DNA of 64,000 nucleotides from a candidate division BRC1 bacterium ADurb.Bin183. Lineage in GTDB: Bacteria; Sumerlaeota; Sumerlaeia; MWCT01. This document shows positions 1 through 9,981 of the stretch, one piece after another (positions within the stretch are counted from its first letter, which is position 1; every line of letters starts with the position of its first letter). The position numbers and the translations under genes are program-made. The stretch is taken from positions 62,001 to 126,000 of the forward strand of contig MWCT01000005.1 of the NCBI GenBank assembly GCA_002070185.1. Direction: 5' to 3'. Below the pieces are notes generated by a model. The model did no database searches, had not been told where the DNA came from, and was given only the letters and a program-made list of their open reading frames with translations.

Positions 1-309
1 GGGATTGAATACCGCAGGGACTTCATCCACTTCAATAAAACGGATGCTCTCCGGCAGCAGCGAATTGCCGCCGTGTAGAATCCCTCTCAATGGAATTATA
101 GAATCGGTTAAAAACGAAATAACCTGACCTTTTGCGTGAACCCCGGCATCAGTTCTTCCAGCAGCGGTGACTCTGGTTTGAATTTGAAAAAGTTTTGCCA
201 GCGCCGCTTCTATGGTATCCTGAATTGAGGGAACGCTTCCTCGCTGGCTTTGCCAGCCGCAAAAATCCGTTCCATCATATTCCAAAATAATCCTAATGCG
301 CCGACTCAC
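1..309 (-). CDS. truA: tRNA pseudouridine(38-40) synthase TruA, N-terminal part
   Basis: TruA converts uridines 38-40 of the tRNA anticodon arm to pseudouridine. The visible 103 residues carry YDGTDFCGWQ near the start and GRTDAGVHAKGQ, whose Asp is the catalytic residue in this family. The start is a GTG at 307-309, preceded seven bases upstream by AAGGAG (317-322 on the complement). The gene runs off the left edge, so roughly the last 60 per cent of the protein is not seen. No neighbour on this strand is visible. The call rests on two family-defining motifs and is firm. Confidence 0.93.
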   Translation of the reverse strand, partial: MSRRIRIILEYDGTDFCGWQSQRGSVPSIQDTIEAALAKLFQIQTRVTAAGRTDAGVHAKGQVISFLTDSIIPLRGILHGGNSLLPESIRFIEVDEVPAVFNP

Positions 310-536
310 GGGATTACTCCTTGATTAAAACCAAACGATTTATAAATTTTGGCATGAGGGCGTTCGCAAGCAAAAAAAACGTTTTTTGTTCTTGACTGGT
401 TTAAGAAACATAAAATAGATAAAGTCTGATTTTAGGATGTATGGCATTGATTTGGGGCGGGATGTGGCGCTTTTTTCAATGGGCGCTCATCCTTAGAAAA
501 TAATGCCGAATAAAAGTTGCAGGAGACCTTTGGAAT

Positions 537-1361
537 TTGTTGAGAAAACTGGTATTGGCAGTTTTTGTGGCGGTTGTTTTGTTCTGTTGCGGATGCAGTC
601 TGTTCCCAAAAAAAGCAAAACCTGAGGAACTGCTCTGTATTCTCACAATTGACAAAATGACCTACCTTTCCAATGAGCCGGTTCTGGCTACTGTGCGCGT
701 TCAAAATTTAACCAATGAAGAAATATCGCTACTCAATCTTGATGCTCGAACGGTGAGTTTTTACCGCCTTAACGAATCCACCGGCGAGCCTTTGGAGGTG
801 ATGCCCGTCTATTCAGAAAAAGAACCCATGTCCACAGTCGCTAAACTCAAAGGACTGGAGGGAATGGAGCGCCCGTTTCTTTTTACAACGCTGACAAAAG
901 GAGAAGGCGATTATCTGCTGCAAGCTTTTTTTCACAGCTCGCCATTTCACGGAAAAAAGGCGCGCCCGACTGTTATCAGCGAGGCAAAAAAACTCAGCAT
1001 CGCAGGACGCGCGCCCTATGAGCGGGACGCCAAAGGCATCCTGATGAAAGAAGACGCCATTAGGATTGCCAAAGAAAAAGTCGGTGATTCGGCGGAATTT
1101 ACCACCGCCACCCTTATTATCAATGAAGCAGGACTTTACGACTGGTGGGTGACGCTTGTCCTGAACAAAAAAGATGCCCAAGGGCAACCGATCCGAAAGG
1201 CATATTTCATCAACCCGTATCTTGCGGCTATCCGTAAGGAGGCAAATCCATGGCTCGCCCATCCCCGTTGGAAAGAACCTCAACCGGCGGTCATGTTCAA
1301 AAGGGACGCAATGAATGAAAGCAACATCCCGCTTCCCGCAGCTCCAAATGTTAAAAAGTGA
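537..1361 (+). CDS. Predicted lipoprotein of unknown function
   Basis: A 274-residue protein that starts at a TTG, with AGGAG at 521-525 eleven bases upstream. The first 20 residues are a hydrophobic signal ending in LFCCGC, a lipobox-like site, so the mature protein is probably lipid-anchored. Residues about 30-130 look like a beta-sandwich with intact hydrophobic spacing. Residues about 175-230, beginning DAIRIAKEKVG, resemble a PepSY-type helix-strand unit, but I do not recognise a named family. It lies 85 bases upstream of two secretins in the same direction and might be cotranscribed with them. A pilotin-like role is possible but is inference only. Confidence 0.75.
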   Translation: MLRKLVLAVFVAVVLFCCGCSLFPKKAKPEELLCILTIDKMTYLSNEPVLATVRVQNLTNEEISLLNLDARTVSFYRLNESTGEPLEVMPVYSEKEPMSTVAKLKGLEGMERPFLFTTLTKGEGDYLLQAFFHSSPFHGKKARPTVISEAKKLSIAGRAPYERDAKGILMKEDAIRIAKEKVGDSAEFTTATLIINEAGLYDWWVTLVLNKKDAQGQPIRKAYFINPYLAAIRKEANPWLAHPRWKEPQPAVMFKRDAMNESNIPLPAAPNVKK

Positions 1362-1446
1362 TAGAGGAAAAAGGGGACTTTTGAATTCTTGGTTTTTATT
1401 TTTTTTGTTAAGTTGATTCAAATTTAATTGAAAGGAGAAAGAGTTG

Positions 1447-2943
1447 ATGAACGAAAAAATGCATCTCAAAAGGAGGTGGCTGATCCCGCTCATTCTGGTT
1501 CTCCTCACCGGATGGGTTTGGGCTCAGCTCGAAAGTCCAGCGGAACAGGAGCATGTGGTCAAGGTTTTAAGAACCACCAACAAGGCGCAAATCCTGAAAT
1601 ATATTCCAAAGGTTTATAATTTCACCAATGTAAATCCGCATGAGGTGGTGAGTTACTTCACATCCGCTCTTGCCTGTGAGGAAGGCGGGGCGTATAGCTT
1701 TGTGGCTCCAGACGGCGCCAGCGGCAAGATCCTTGTGATTTGCCCCGACCATCAGATTCCCTATTTTGACAAACTGGCAAAGGAATTAGACCGCCCAAAA
1801 CTCACATCAGCCCCCGGCTCCAAATATGTGTTTTATCGTATGAAGCACAGGAGCGCCGGCGATGCAGATTTGCGTACAATTCTTGCTAATTACGGCGGCG
1901 AGCTGCCGCAGCAACTTTGGCCCGACATCGAAACAAATTCGCTCCTTCTTTATGACGCGCCTTCCGGTGTTGATAACTTGGAAAAAGCCTTGAATGAAGT
2001 TTATGACAAACCCACCCCCCAGACGGAACTTCAGATAAAGATTTATGAAGTGCAGGTTAATGATGACGGCACTATCGGGCTGGATTACACCGATTGGAAA
2101 AACGGACCCGGCGCGTTGCTTGCCCAAGGGGAATTCGGCGGCGAACGTTTACGCGCTACAAACACATTTTATTCCAATCAGTGGTCCCGCACAGGCGGAT
2201 ATTATCTTGATTATCCTTCCGCCTATCTGGATTTCCTTGCTGTAAAAAACAAGGCGCGCATAGTTGTGGAAAATAGCATTTCCGCCATGAGCGGCAGCCC
2301 AACCTCTATCTCTTCAACGGAACAGTATCTTTATTTCAACAAGAACTTTGCCTCAGGAAATCTCCCCGTTGCAGATCCTATCGCTCCATCCGGACTCATT
2401 GGTCCCAACGCCAATGTGCCGCGCTGGAATCGCGAAGTGGATATGACAAGCGCCGTTAATGTTGGCACGACCCTGAACATCATACCCACCATCAGCGAAC
2501 AGACGGTTGATATGACCATTGAACTGATCGTCAGCAATGTCACCGGATTTGCTGATAACACAATCATTAATCCCGATGGAACAAAGACGCTTATCCGCGA
2601 TATGCCGGTTGTGAACAGCCGAACGTTCAAGGACCAAGTCAATATCCCCATTGGTAAGGAAATGGTGCTTGGCGGCTTGATGCGCGAGCGCGTTGTCAGA
2701 CACGCCAAAAAGATGCCCATCCTCGGCGATATCCCGGGTCTGGGATGGCTTTTGGGCGGCGAAAGCGAACGCACCGATAAGACAATGGTGGTTGTCGTAG
2801 TCAAACCGGTCGCCATCGAAGATATGAACAATTTCTCCGATGAGAGCAAAAGAATCGCCGATGCCGTTGAGAACAAAGGCTTTCCCCTTGAGCCCGCAAA
2901 CAAAGTCGCCTTCGATCAGTGGCTTCTTGATTGCCAAAAGTAA
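1447..2943 (+). CDS. Secretin-family protein A (type II/III secretion, GspD/PilQ-like)
   Basis: A 498-residue exported protein with a signal peptide ending near VWA-Q. Residues about 35-115 form an N1-like domain and 120-190 a secretin_N-like domain (LWPDIETNSLLLYD). The C-terminal half is a secretin beta-domain with the hallmark run VNIPIGKEMVLGGLMR and PILGDIPGLGWLLG. Secretins form ring-shaped outer-membrane gates. The ATG at 1447 is chosen because AGGAG ends nine bases upstream; a TTG one codon earlier also fits. The protein is shorter than classical GspD (about 650 residues), with fewer N-domains. It is followed after 28 bases by a paralogue with the same C-terminal tail, FDQWLLDC. No other secretion gene is adjacent. 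Confidence 0.85.
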   Translation: MNEKMHLKRRWLIPLILVLLTGWVWAQLESPAEQEHVVKVLRTTNKAQILKYIPKVYNFTNVNPHEVVSYFTSALACEEGGAYSFVAPDGASGKILVICPDHQIPYFDKLAKELDRPKLTSAPGSKYVFYRMKHRSAGDADLRTILANYGGELPQQLWPDIETNSLLLYDAPSGVDNLEKALNEVYDKPTPQTELQIKIYEVQVNDDGTIGLDYTDWKNGPGALLAQGEFGGERLRATNTFYSNQWSRTGGYYLDYPSAYLDFLAVKNKARIVVENSISAMSGSPTSISSTEQYLYFNKNFASGNLPVADPIAPSGLIGPNANVPRWNREVDMTSAVNVGTTLNIIPTISEQTVDMTIELIVSNVTGFADNTIINPDGTKTLIRDMPVVNSRTFKDQVNIPIGKEMVLGGLMRERVVRHAKKMPILGDIPGLGWLLGGESERTDKTMVVVVVKPVAIEDMNNFSDESKRIADAVENKGFPLEPANKVAFDQWLLDCQK

Positions 2944-2971
2944 CAATCCATAAAAGATAGGAGGGATAAAT

Positions 2972-4621
2972 ATGATAGCGAAAAGAATCGCACTTTTAGC
3001 AATATCACTTCTGCTGGTATTGCCATTTACCGCAATGGCTGTGGATCATGACTGGTCGAATCCTATTGAGCAGCCCAATCTGAATCCTGTGATTGAGCCG
3101 ATTCAGAACCAGCACGGCGACCCCAGCCCGTCCGCCATCAATAGTCAAGTTGACACATATCTTTATCAAGATGAACAGGTTAATCTGGTTCCTGATTCTG
3201 GTCTGGTGAAGGTGTTGCGCACCAATCAAAAAGTGAATACCAATAAATTCGCAACCGACCTGCTCCAATTCAGAAATGCCAATCCGCGCGAACTGCGCGC
3301 CGTAATCCGCACAGTCTGCCGCAAAGAAGGCGGCAATGCGGATGTTGTGCAAGATAGAGAAAAGAAAGAATTCTTCATGCAGGTCGTTTGCCCCGAGTTC
3401 CAACTGCCCTACCTAAAAGCGGCGGCTGATGAACTGGATGTCCCATGGCTGAAAGTGGCGGAGAGCGGACATGGGCAGCTCTATTACAAATGCAAGTTCC
3501 GCAAAGTGGCGGATGTGAATTTTATCAGCCGCTGGTATCGCAGCCCAGAAGGTTTCTTCCGTTATGATATCGCCAACAATGCGCTCTATTATGATGACCA
3601 ACCCGCCGTTCTCGGACTTCAGAAAAAAGGTCTTTCCGAGATTGACATCCCGCCCAATCAGGCGCTTTTCGAAGTCGCCATCTATGAGGTCAGCGCCCAG
3701 AATGATTCCAAAATCGGACTCGACTGGATGGATTGGAAAAACGGTCCGGGACGCAACCTTTTTGAAGGCATTTTTTCGAACGTTAAAAGCCGCATCAGAG
3801 AAAAGTATGAACTTGATGACAACCTCGTGAGTAGATTCAAATGGAGAGGTCCTGATAACGACTATCGTTACATCAGTGTGGATGCTGTTGCCACCACCGA
3901 ATTCATAGACTTCCTTAAAATCAAGGGCAAAGCAAAAGAAATGACCAAGACTACACTCATGGCAAAAAGCGGGCAAATCGTCACAACTGCCGCAGTGGAC
4001 AAAGTCGTCGCCATAAACGCCGTGCATAAATCATCGCCAGCCGATGATGAGACAATCGTCCGCAATCCGGTTGTCGCAAATATTGAAGAAAATAGCACAG
4101 GTCTCAGCGGTGTAACCAATTTGCCGCAACAACATAATCGCTTTGTCAATTTTGACCAGAATGCTCAAGTTGGCGTAACCGCCGCAATTCTGCCATCCAT
4201 TGGATTGGAGTCAATGGAAACAGCAATCATCTTGTCAGCTTCCGATGTGGCTGGCATGGATGCCAACGGCAAACCGATAATTAACACCCGCTCGATTTCC
4301 ACCAAAGTGCGTCTTAAAGACGGCGAGCCTGTTGTTATCGGCGGACTCAAGCGTCATTCCGAAGTGAAGCGTTCTGCAAAAGTTCCCGTTCTCGGCTCCA
4401 TCCCCGTTGTGGGCTGGCTCTTTGGACAGGAAACCGACAACAATCGCGAGGCAGAAGTTGTTATGGTCATCAAGCCTAAAGTCATCATCGGCGCATCCTC
4501 TGACCTTGAAATCCCGCAAGAGGCGAAAACAACTATCGCCATGGCAAAAGGCGAGCAACCCATCGAAATCCCCACAAATTCTTGGGGTTTTGACCAGTGG
4601 CTGCTTGATTGCGAAAAATAA
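2972..4621 (+). CDS. Secretin-family protein B, paralogue of the upstream secretin
   Basis: A 549-residue protein with a clear signal peptide (cleavage near AMA-VDH) and a good ribosome site (AGGAGG, 2960-2965). It matches secretin A along its length: VKVLRT in the N-domain, IGLDWMDWKNGPG in the middle, and the secretin core VRLKDGEPVVIGGLK followed by PVLGSIPVVGWLFG. Both proteins end in WLLDC plus two residues. Family knowledge says such proteins assemble into multimeric outer-membrane channels; whether A and B form one mixed ring or two rings cannot be seen. A strong terminator follows, closing the transcription unit. Confidence 0.85.
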   Translation: MIAKRIALLAISLLLVLPFTAMAVDHDWSNPIEQPNLNPVIEPIQNQHGDPSPSAINSQVDTYLYQDEQVNLVPDSGLVKVLRTNQKVNTNKFATDLLQFRNANPRELRAVIRTVCRKEGGNADVVQDREKKEFFMQVVCPEFQLPYLKAAADELDVPWLKVAESGHGQLYYKCKFRKVADVNFISRWYRSPEGFFRYDIANNALYYDDQPAVLGLQKKGLSEIDIPPNQALFEVAIYEVSAQNDSKIGLDWMDWKNGPGRNLFEGIFSNVKSRIREKYELDDNLVSRFKWRGPDNDYRYISVDAVATTEFIDFLKIKGKAKEMTKTTLMAKSGQIVTTAAVDKVVAINAVHKSSPADDETIVRNPVVANIEENSTGLSGVTNLPQQHNRFVNFDQNAQVGVTAAILPSIGLESMETAIILSASDVAGMDANGKPIINTRSISTKVRLKDGEPVVIGGLKRHSEVKRSAKVPVLGSIPVVGWLFGQETDNNREAEVVMVIKPKVIIGASSDLEIPQEAKTTIAMAKGEQPIEIPTNSWGFDQWLLDCEK

Positions 4622-4649
4622 TCCTTATTAAATGCGAGCGCAATCCTTT

Positions 4650-4686
4650 GAGGGGGTAAAAACAGCCCCCTCTTTTTTATTTTTTT
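4650..4686 (+). terminator. Rho-independent terminator after the secretin pair
   Basis: GAGGGGG at 4650-4656 pairs with CCCCCTC at 4666-4672 around a nine-base loop, followed by a long T-rich tract. It lies 28 bases after the stop codon of secretin B. Confidence 0.85.
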
Positions 4687-4851
4687 GAAAAAATGTTTTA
4701 ACGCATTACTTTCCTCTTGCAATTCTGATTTATGTTTTTAAGGTAAACATTGTGAATTTGTGAAAATAACCACAAACTTGTTTCTCTTTTTTTTACTGTT
4801 TTTTCACATCAAAAAATCCTCCGCCGTGGCGGAGCAACAAAGGAGTTCGAT

Positions 4852-7800
4852 ATGAGCAAAAAAATGGTCATGATTGACGGGAACTCCGCAGTAGCCCATG
4901 TTGCGCATGCTACTAATGAGGTTATTGCGATTTATCCCATCACTCCTTCCTCAAATATGGGGGAGATTGCCGATGATAAGAGCGCAGCCGAGGAAAAAAA
5001 TATCTGGGGCACAATACCTTTGGTCGTGGAACTGCAGTCAGAAGGCGGCGCCTCCGGCGCTGTGCATGGAGCTCTGACCGCAGGCGCCCTCACAACAACC
5101 TTTACAGCATCGCAGGGGCTTCTGCTCATGATACCCAACATGTTCAAAATAGCAGGAGAATTGACCAGCACAGTCTTCCATGTCTCCGCGCGTTCCGTCG
5201 CCTGTCAAGCTCTTTCCATATTCGGCGACCATAGCGATGTCATGGCAGTTCGCTCCACCGGCTTTGCCTTGATGCCATCAAACTCGGTTCAGGAAGCTAT
5301 GGATTTCTCCTTGATTTCCCAAGCAGCCACCCTTGAATCCCGCGTTCCATTCCTTCATTTTTTCGACGGTTTCCGCACATCTCACGAAATTCAAAAAATT
5401 GAGGAGATTTCTTTTGACGATATGCGCGCCGTTCTTTGCGAAAAATCCATCAAGGAGCACCGCGCTCGCGGATTGAATCCCGAGCGACCCGTTTTGCGCG
5501 GCTCCTCGCAAAACCCTGATGTTTATTTTCAGGGACGCGAAACCGTGAATAAATATTACCTTGCCACACCCGCCATCGTGCAGCAGGTCATGGATCGTTT
5601 TGCCAAAGTCATTGGACGCCAGTATAAACTTTTTGATTATGTGGGCGCGCCCGATGCGGAAAGGGTCATCATTGCGATGGGCTCCGGATGCGAAACCATT
5701 CATGAAACGGTGGAATATCTGGTTTCAAAAGGGGAGAAAGTGGGGCTAATCAAAGTTCGGCTCTATCGCCCCTTCTCAATGGAGCATTTGGCGCAGGCTA
5801 TCCCGACAACAGCAAATAAGATTGCCGTTCTTGACCGCACCAAAGAGCCTGGCTCCCTTGGCGAGCCGCTTTATCTGGACGTCCGCTCCGCCCTTGGCGA
5901 AGCGAGCGAAACCGGCAAGGCAAAGTTCAAGAACTATCCCCTGATTGTTTCAGGTCGTTATGGACTATCCTCCAAAGAATTCACCCCCGCAATGGTTAAG
6001 GCGGTTTTTGATAATCTGAAAAATGAAAAGCCAAAAAATCATTTTACCGTTGGCATCATTGACGATGTGACCAATACCAGCCTTGATGTTGACAAGAGTT
6101 TCTCCATTGAGCCTGAAGATGTTTTCCGTGGAATGTTCTACGGGCTTGGCGCAGACGGCACCGTTGGGGCTAATAAAAACTCTATCAAAATCATTGGCAC
6201 TGAAACAGATAATTATGCGCAGGGTTATTTTGTTTATGACTCAAAAAAGGCAGGCGCCGTAACAGTCTCCCACCTGCGGTTTGGCAAACGTCCGATTCGT
6301 AGCACCTACCTTATCACCGATTCCAATTTCGTGGCTTGCCATAATTTTACCTTCCTTGAAAAATACAACATGCTGGATAATGCCCATGAAGGGGCAACGT
6401 TTCTGCTTAACAGCCCGTATAATAAAGATGAAACTTGGGACAAAATGCCCGCGGAAGTCCAAAAGCAGATTATTGACAAAAAACTTAAATTTTATGTGAT
6501 TGATGCCATAAAAATCGCAGAAGAACTCGGCTTGGGCGCTCGTATCAATACCATCATGCAAACTGCCTTTTTCAAAATTTCGGAGGTTATTCCGCCCGAT
6601 ATTGCCATCGCAGCCATCAAAGACGCCATCCAGAAAACCTACGGCGCAAAAGGGCAGGCAATCGTTGATATGAACATCAAAGCTGTGGATGCCGCATTAG
6701 ATAAAATCGAAAAAGTTGACTATCCTCAAAAGGTCACCAGCGCTATCAAAAAACCGCCCGTTGTCCCCGAAGACGCTCCGGAATTCGTCAAAGAAGTAAC
6801 AGCCATGATTATCGCCGGAAAAGGCGATGAAATCCCAGTTTCAAAGATGCCTGCGGATGGGTCATTCCCGACAGCCACAACCCAGTTTGAAAAACGGAAT
6901 ATCGCCGTAAAAATCCCCGTATGGGACCCAGAAGTATGCATCCAGTGCGGTATGTGTTCCTTTGTCTGCCCGCACGCCGCCATCCGCATCAAAGCCTATG
7001 ACCCCAAGTGTCTCGAAGGCGCGCCTGCAACCTTCAAATCCATTGCCGCAAAAGGCAAAGGGTTTGAAAATATGAAGTTCACGGTTCAGGTGGCTCCGGA
7101 GGACTGCACAGGTTGCGGCATGTGCATTGAAACCTGCCCGGGTAAAAATAAACAAGTGGAAGGCAGAAAAGCCATCAACCTTGAAGACCAGATACCCCTG
7201 CGCAAGCCTGAAGCGGAAAACTTCAAGTTCTTCCTCCATATTCCTGAAACCGACCCAAAACTTTACAATGTTGCCACGCTCAAAGGCTCTCAACTGGTGC
7301 GCCCGCTTTTTGAATTCTCCGGAGCATGCGCCGGTTGCGGCGAAACGCCGTATGTGAAACTATTGACCCAGCTCTTTGGCGACCATCTGCTGATTGGAAA
7401 CGCCACCGGATGTTCCTCAATTTACGGCGGAAACCTTCCGACAACGCCCTACTGTGTGCGAAGCGATGGACGCGGACCCGGTTGGTCAAACTCCCTCTTT
7501 GAGGATAATGCCGAATTTGCCTTTGGTATGCGCCTGACATCCGATAAACTGAACGCCTACGCCCTTGAAATTATCGAACGCATGCTGGCAAGCGACGACG
7601 CCGAGATTGCGCCCGCAAAGGAACTCCTTGCACAAATTAAGAACGCCGACCAATCCACGCCTGTTGGAATTAATGAGCAGCGCCAGCGCCTCAATGCGTT
7701 GAAACAAAAATTCGCAAATGTCAAAAATGCAGACGCAAAAGAGCTCCTCTCCCTTTCGGATTTTCTGATTCGCCGCTCCATCTGGGCAGTCGGCGGCGAT

Positions 7801-8436
7801 GGTTGGGCTTACGACATCGGATACGGCGGTTTAGACCATGTCCTTGCCTCCGGCAAAAACATCAACGCACTCGTCCTTGATACCGGCGTTTATTCCAACA
7901 CCGGCGGACAGATGTCAAAAGCCACGCCTCTGGGCGCAGTTGCGCGTTTTGCCGCAAGCGGCAAGCCTCTCCCGCGCAAAGACCTTGGCATGCTGGCAAT
8001 GAGCTACGGCAATATTTATGTGGCTCAGATAGCCTTTGGCGCCAACCCGGCACAAACCGTCAGGGCGTTTGCCGAAGCCGATGCCTACAACGGACCTTCC
8101 CTGATTGTCGCCTACTCGCACTGCATTGCGCATGGTATCAACATGACAAAAGGTTTTGAAAACCAAAAACGCGCCGTTCAATCCGGTTTCTGGCCCCTCT
8201 ACCGTTTCAATCCGGATCTGGCAAAAGAGGGAAAGAATCCTTTGCAACTTGATAGCAAAGAAACAAGCATTTCCTTCCGAGAGTTTGCTGGCGCGGAAAT
8301 CCGTTTCAAAACACTTAAGCAGTCCAACCCTGAGCGTTTTGCCATGCTTATGGAGCAGGCGGAAAAACTAACCGCGCAAAGATTCAAACTTTATCAGAAT
8401 CTTGCGGCGATTGATTGCTCCGCGCCTGTCAAATAA
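4852..8436 (+). CDS. nifJ: Pyruvate:ferredoxin (flavodoxin) oxidoreductase, homodimeric
   Basis: Decarboxylates pyruvate to acetyl-CoA and CO2 and passes electrons to ferredoxin or flavodoxin; a cytoplasmic enzyme central to anaerobic metabolism. At 1194 residues it has the full single-chain length. Visible in order are the pyruvate/TPP domain with YPITPSS (about residue 27), the CoA domain, the EKR region, two 4Fe-4S clusters (CIQCGMCSFVC near 696 and CTGCGMCIETC near 751), the proximal-cluster cysteines CAGCG near 825, and the TPP-binding GDGWAYDIGYGG near 983. AAGGAG precedes the ATG. It is monocistronic, bounded by terminators on both sides. Rex, encoded at 38 kb, could plausibly regulate it, but no operator was identified. 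Confidence 0.97.
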   Translation: MSKKMVMIDGNSAVAHVAHATNEVIAIYPITPSSNMGEIADDKSAAEEKNIWGTIPLVVELQSEGGASGAVHGALTAGALTTTFTASQGLLLMIPNMFKIAGELTSTVFHVSARSVACQALSIFGDHSDVMAVRSTGFALMPSNSVQEAMDFSLISQAATLESRVPFLHFFDGFRTSHEIQKIEEISFDDMRAVLCEKSIKEHRARGLNPERPVLRGSSQNPDVYFQGRETVNKYYLATPAIVQQVMDRFAKVIGRQYKLFDYVGAPDAERVIIAMGSGCETIHETVEYLVSKGEKVGLIKVRLYRPFSMEHLAQAIPTTANKIAVLDRTKEPGSLGEPLYLDVRSALGEASETGKAKFKNYPLIVSGRYGLSSKEFTPAMVKAVFDNLKNEKPKNHFTVGIIDDVTNTSLDVDKSFSIEPEDVFRGMFYGLGADGTVGANKNSIKIIGTETDNYAQGYFVYDSKKAGAVTVSHLRFGKRPIRSTYLITDSNFVACHNFTFLEKYNMLDNAHEGATFLLNSPYNKDETWDKMPAEVQKQIIDKKLKFYVIDAIKIAEELGLGARINTIMQTAFFKISEVIPPDIAIAAIKDAIQKTYGAKGQAIVDMNIKAVDAALDKIEKVDYPQKVTSAIKKPPVVPEDAPEFVKEVTAMIIAGKGDEIPVSKMPADGSFPTATTQFEKRNIAVKIPVWDPEVCIQCGMCSFVCPHAAIRIKAYDPKCLEGAPATFKSIAAKGKGFENMKFTVQVAPEDCTGCGMCIETCPGKNKQVEGRKAINLEDQIPLRKPEAENFKFFLHIPETDPKLYNVATLKGSQLVRPLFEFSGACAGCGETPYVKLLTQLFGDHLLIGNATGCSSIYGGNLPTTPYCVRSDGRGPGWSNSLFEDNAEFAFGMRLTSDKLNAYALEIIERMLASDDAEIAPAKELLAQIKNADQSTPVGINEQRQRLNALKQKFANVKNADAKELLSLSDFLIRRSIWAVGGDGWAYDIGYGGLDHVLASGKNINALVLDTGVYSNTGGQMSKATPLGAVARFAASGKPLPRKDLGMLAMSYGNIYVAQIAFGANPAQTVRAFAEADAYNGPSLIVAYSHCIAHGINMTKGFENQKRAVQSGFWPLYRFNPDLAKEGKNPLQLDSKETSISFREFAGAEIRFKTLKQSNPERFAMLMEQAEKLTAQRFKLYQNLAAIDCSAPVK

Positions 8437-8458
8437 GATACGCGCTTACTAAAAATAA

Positions 8459-8496
8459 AAACCCCCGGATGTTTCCAATTCGGGGGTTTCTTTTTT
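8459..8496 (+). terminator. Terminator shared by convergent nifJ and rocD
   Basis: AACCCCCG (8460-8467) pairs with CGGGGGTT (8481-8488), followed by TTTCTTTTTT on the plus strand. An A-rich run before the stem gives a T-rich tail on the minus strand, so it can act in both directions. Confidence 0.85.
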
Positions 8497-8507
8497 ATTG
8501 CAAAATA

Positions 8508-9728
8508 TCACGAAAGAACAGAACTGATTTTATCCAAAGCCCAATCAATTTCATCCTTCTTGATTATAAGCGGAGGCGCAAAACGAATAACATGTTCATG
8601 CGTTTCCTTGCAAAGGAGTCCCTTATCTTTTAATTGCTCGCAAAAGCGGCGCGCTCCGCCTGCCTCTTTATGCAATTCGACGCCGATTAAAAGACCTTTT
8701 CCGCGAACCTCTTTTATGAAAGGACTCTTCAGGTTTTTTAGATTGTCCATAAAATAGGCGCCCATTTTTGCCGAGTTCTCAATCATACCTTCTTCGAAAA
8801 GAACCTTCATTGCAGCGCGAGCAATAGCGCACGCAAGCGGATTGCCTCCGTATGTGCTGCCATGATCCCCCGGATGGAAAACCCCAAGCACCTCCTTATT
8901 GGAAAGGACTGCGGAGATGGGATAGAAACCGCCGGAAAGCGCCTTGCCAATCAAAGTAACATCAGCCTCAACGCCCTCATATTCCTCAGCAAAAAGTTTG
9001 CCTGTGCGCCCCAGTCCAGTCTGAATCTCATCAGTTATCATAACAATATTATTTTTATCGCAAATCTCGCGAACTCTCCGGAGATAACCAGCCGGCGGGA
9101 CAATGATGCCCCCTTCGCCCTGAATTGGCTCAACAATAAAAGCAACCGTATTCGGAGTGATGGCTGCTTCGAGGGCGTCCGCATCTCCGAATGGTATAAT
9201 TTTGAAACCGGGTGTGAAAGGCTCATAACCGTCCCGATATTGCTTTTCTGTGCTGAAACTAATAATTGTCAATGTGCGCCCATGAAAATTATTCTCGCAT
9301 ACGATAATCTCAGCCATGCCGCGCGGAACGCCTTTGACGGTGTATCCCCACTTTCGAACCGCTTTAATGACGGACTCCACGGCTTCAGCGCCGCTGTTCA
9401 TTGGAAGAACCATGTGAGTTCGCGTCATCTCGCAAATTTCCTTGTAAAAAAGCCCGAGCTGGTTATTGCGGAATGCCCGCGAGACAAGAGTTAAACGCTG
9501 CGCCTGCTCTACCATCGCTTGGACGATTTTCGGGTGGCAATGCCCCTGATTGACTGCGGAATAAGAAGATAGGCAATCCAAATATTTATTTCCCTCCACA
9601 TCCCAAACCCAAATGCCTTGCCCGCGAATCAAAACCACATCAAGCGGATGATAATTCTTTGCGCCGTATTCCTCTTCCAGCGCGATAAAGTCCTGAGTTT
9701 TCAGAGATTTTTCCATCACATCGCCCAT
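8508..9728 (-). CDS. rocD: Ornithine--oxo-acid aminotransferase
   Basis: A PLP-dependent class III aminotransferase that moves the delta-amino group of ornithine to 2-oxoglutarate, giving glutamate semialdehyde. The 406-residue length is typical. Visible are [13 protein letters not shown] near residue 52, [13 protein letters not shown] near 235 and the PLP lysine in [12 protein letters not shown] near 262. Together with proC at 35 kb it gives an ornithine-to-proline route, or ornithine degradation. The start at 9728 has AAGGGG about ten bases upstream; an in-frame ATG four codons later is an alternative. Acetylornithine aminotransferase is the closest alternative, but [10 protein letters not shown] favours RocD. 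Confidence 0.92.
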   Translation of the reverse strand: MGDVMEKSLKTQDFIALEEEYGAKNYHPLDVVLIRGQGIWVWDVEGNKYLDCLSSYSAVNQGHCHPKIVQAMVEQAQRLTLVSRAFRNNQLGLFYKEICEMTRTHMVLPMNSGAEAVESVIKAVRKWGYTVKGVPRGMAEIIVCENNFHGRTLTIISFSTEKQYRDGYEPFTPGFKIIPFGDADALEAAITPNTVAFIVEPIQGEGGIIVPPAGYLRRVREICDKNNIVMITDEIQTGLGRTGKLFAEEYEGVEADVTLIGKALSGGFYPISAVLSNKEVLGVFHPGDHGSTYGGNPLACAIARAAMKVLFEEGMIENSAKMGAYFMDNLKNLKSPFIKEVRGKGLLIGVELHKEAGGARRFCEQLKDKGLLCKETHEHVIRFAPPLIIKKDEIDWALDKISSVLS

Positions 9729-9981
9729 TGTTTCTTACCCCTTTTCAACATAATAAAAAAGCAAAAAATGAAATTTGATATTATTATGGCCTGTAATAAA
9801 CAATTTAACCCACACTCTTGAACATCTTGTCAATCTCGATTATATGTCAAACGATTAAAGATGCATCGCCAACCTCATATTTATGTTGACAAAAAACCCA
9901 GATTTGAAAGGCTGAAATTTGTTTTAATTGATGATTTATTCATCATTAAGAAAATTTATAATTTGAAAGGAGAAAAGAGAA

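Noticed and set aside
813..1508. A 231-residue minus-strand open frame across the lipoprotein gene
   Set aside because: The plus-strand lipoprotein has a signal peptide and ribosome site, while the opposite frame has neither and runs into the secretin start.
2331..2946. Two long minus-strand open frames (190 and 197 residues) opposite secretin A
   Set aside because: They lie wholly within a well-supported secretin gene, lack ribosome sites and have no recognisable motif; their amino-acid make-up mirrors the antisense codons.
8862..9494. A 210-residue plus-strand open frame inside rocD
   Set aside because: Antisense shadow of a complete aminotransferase gene; no motif or start signal.
9929..9945. 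Small inverted repeat TGATGA-TTTAT-TCATCA upstream of the OB-fold gene
   Set aside because: Six-base arms in AT-rich sequence are common by chance, and no second copy was seen near other genes; kept only as a weak operator candidate.
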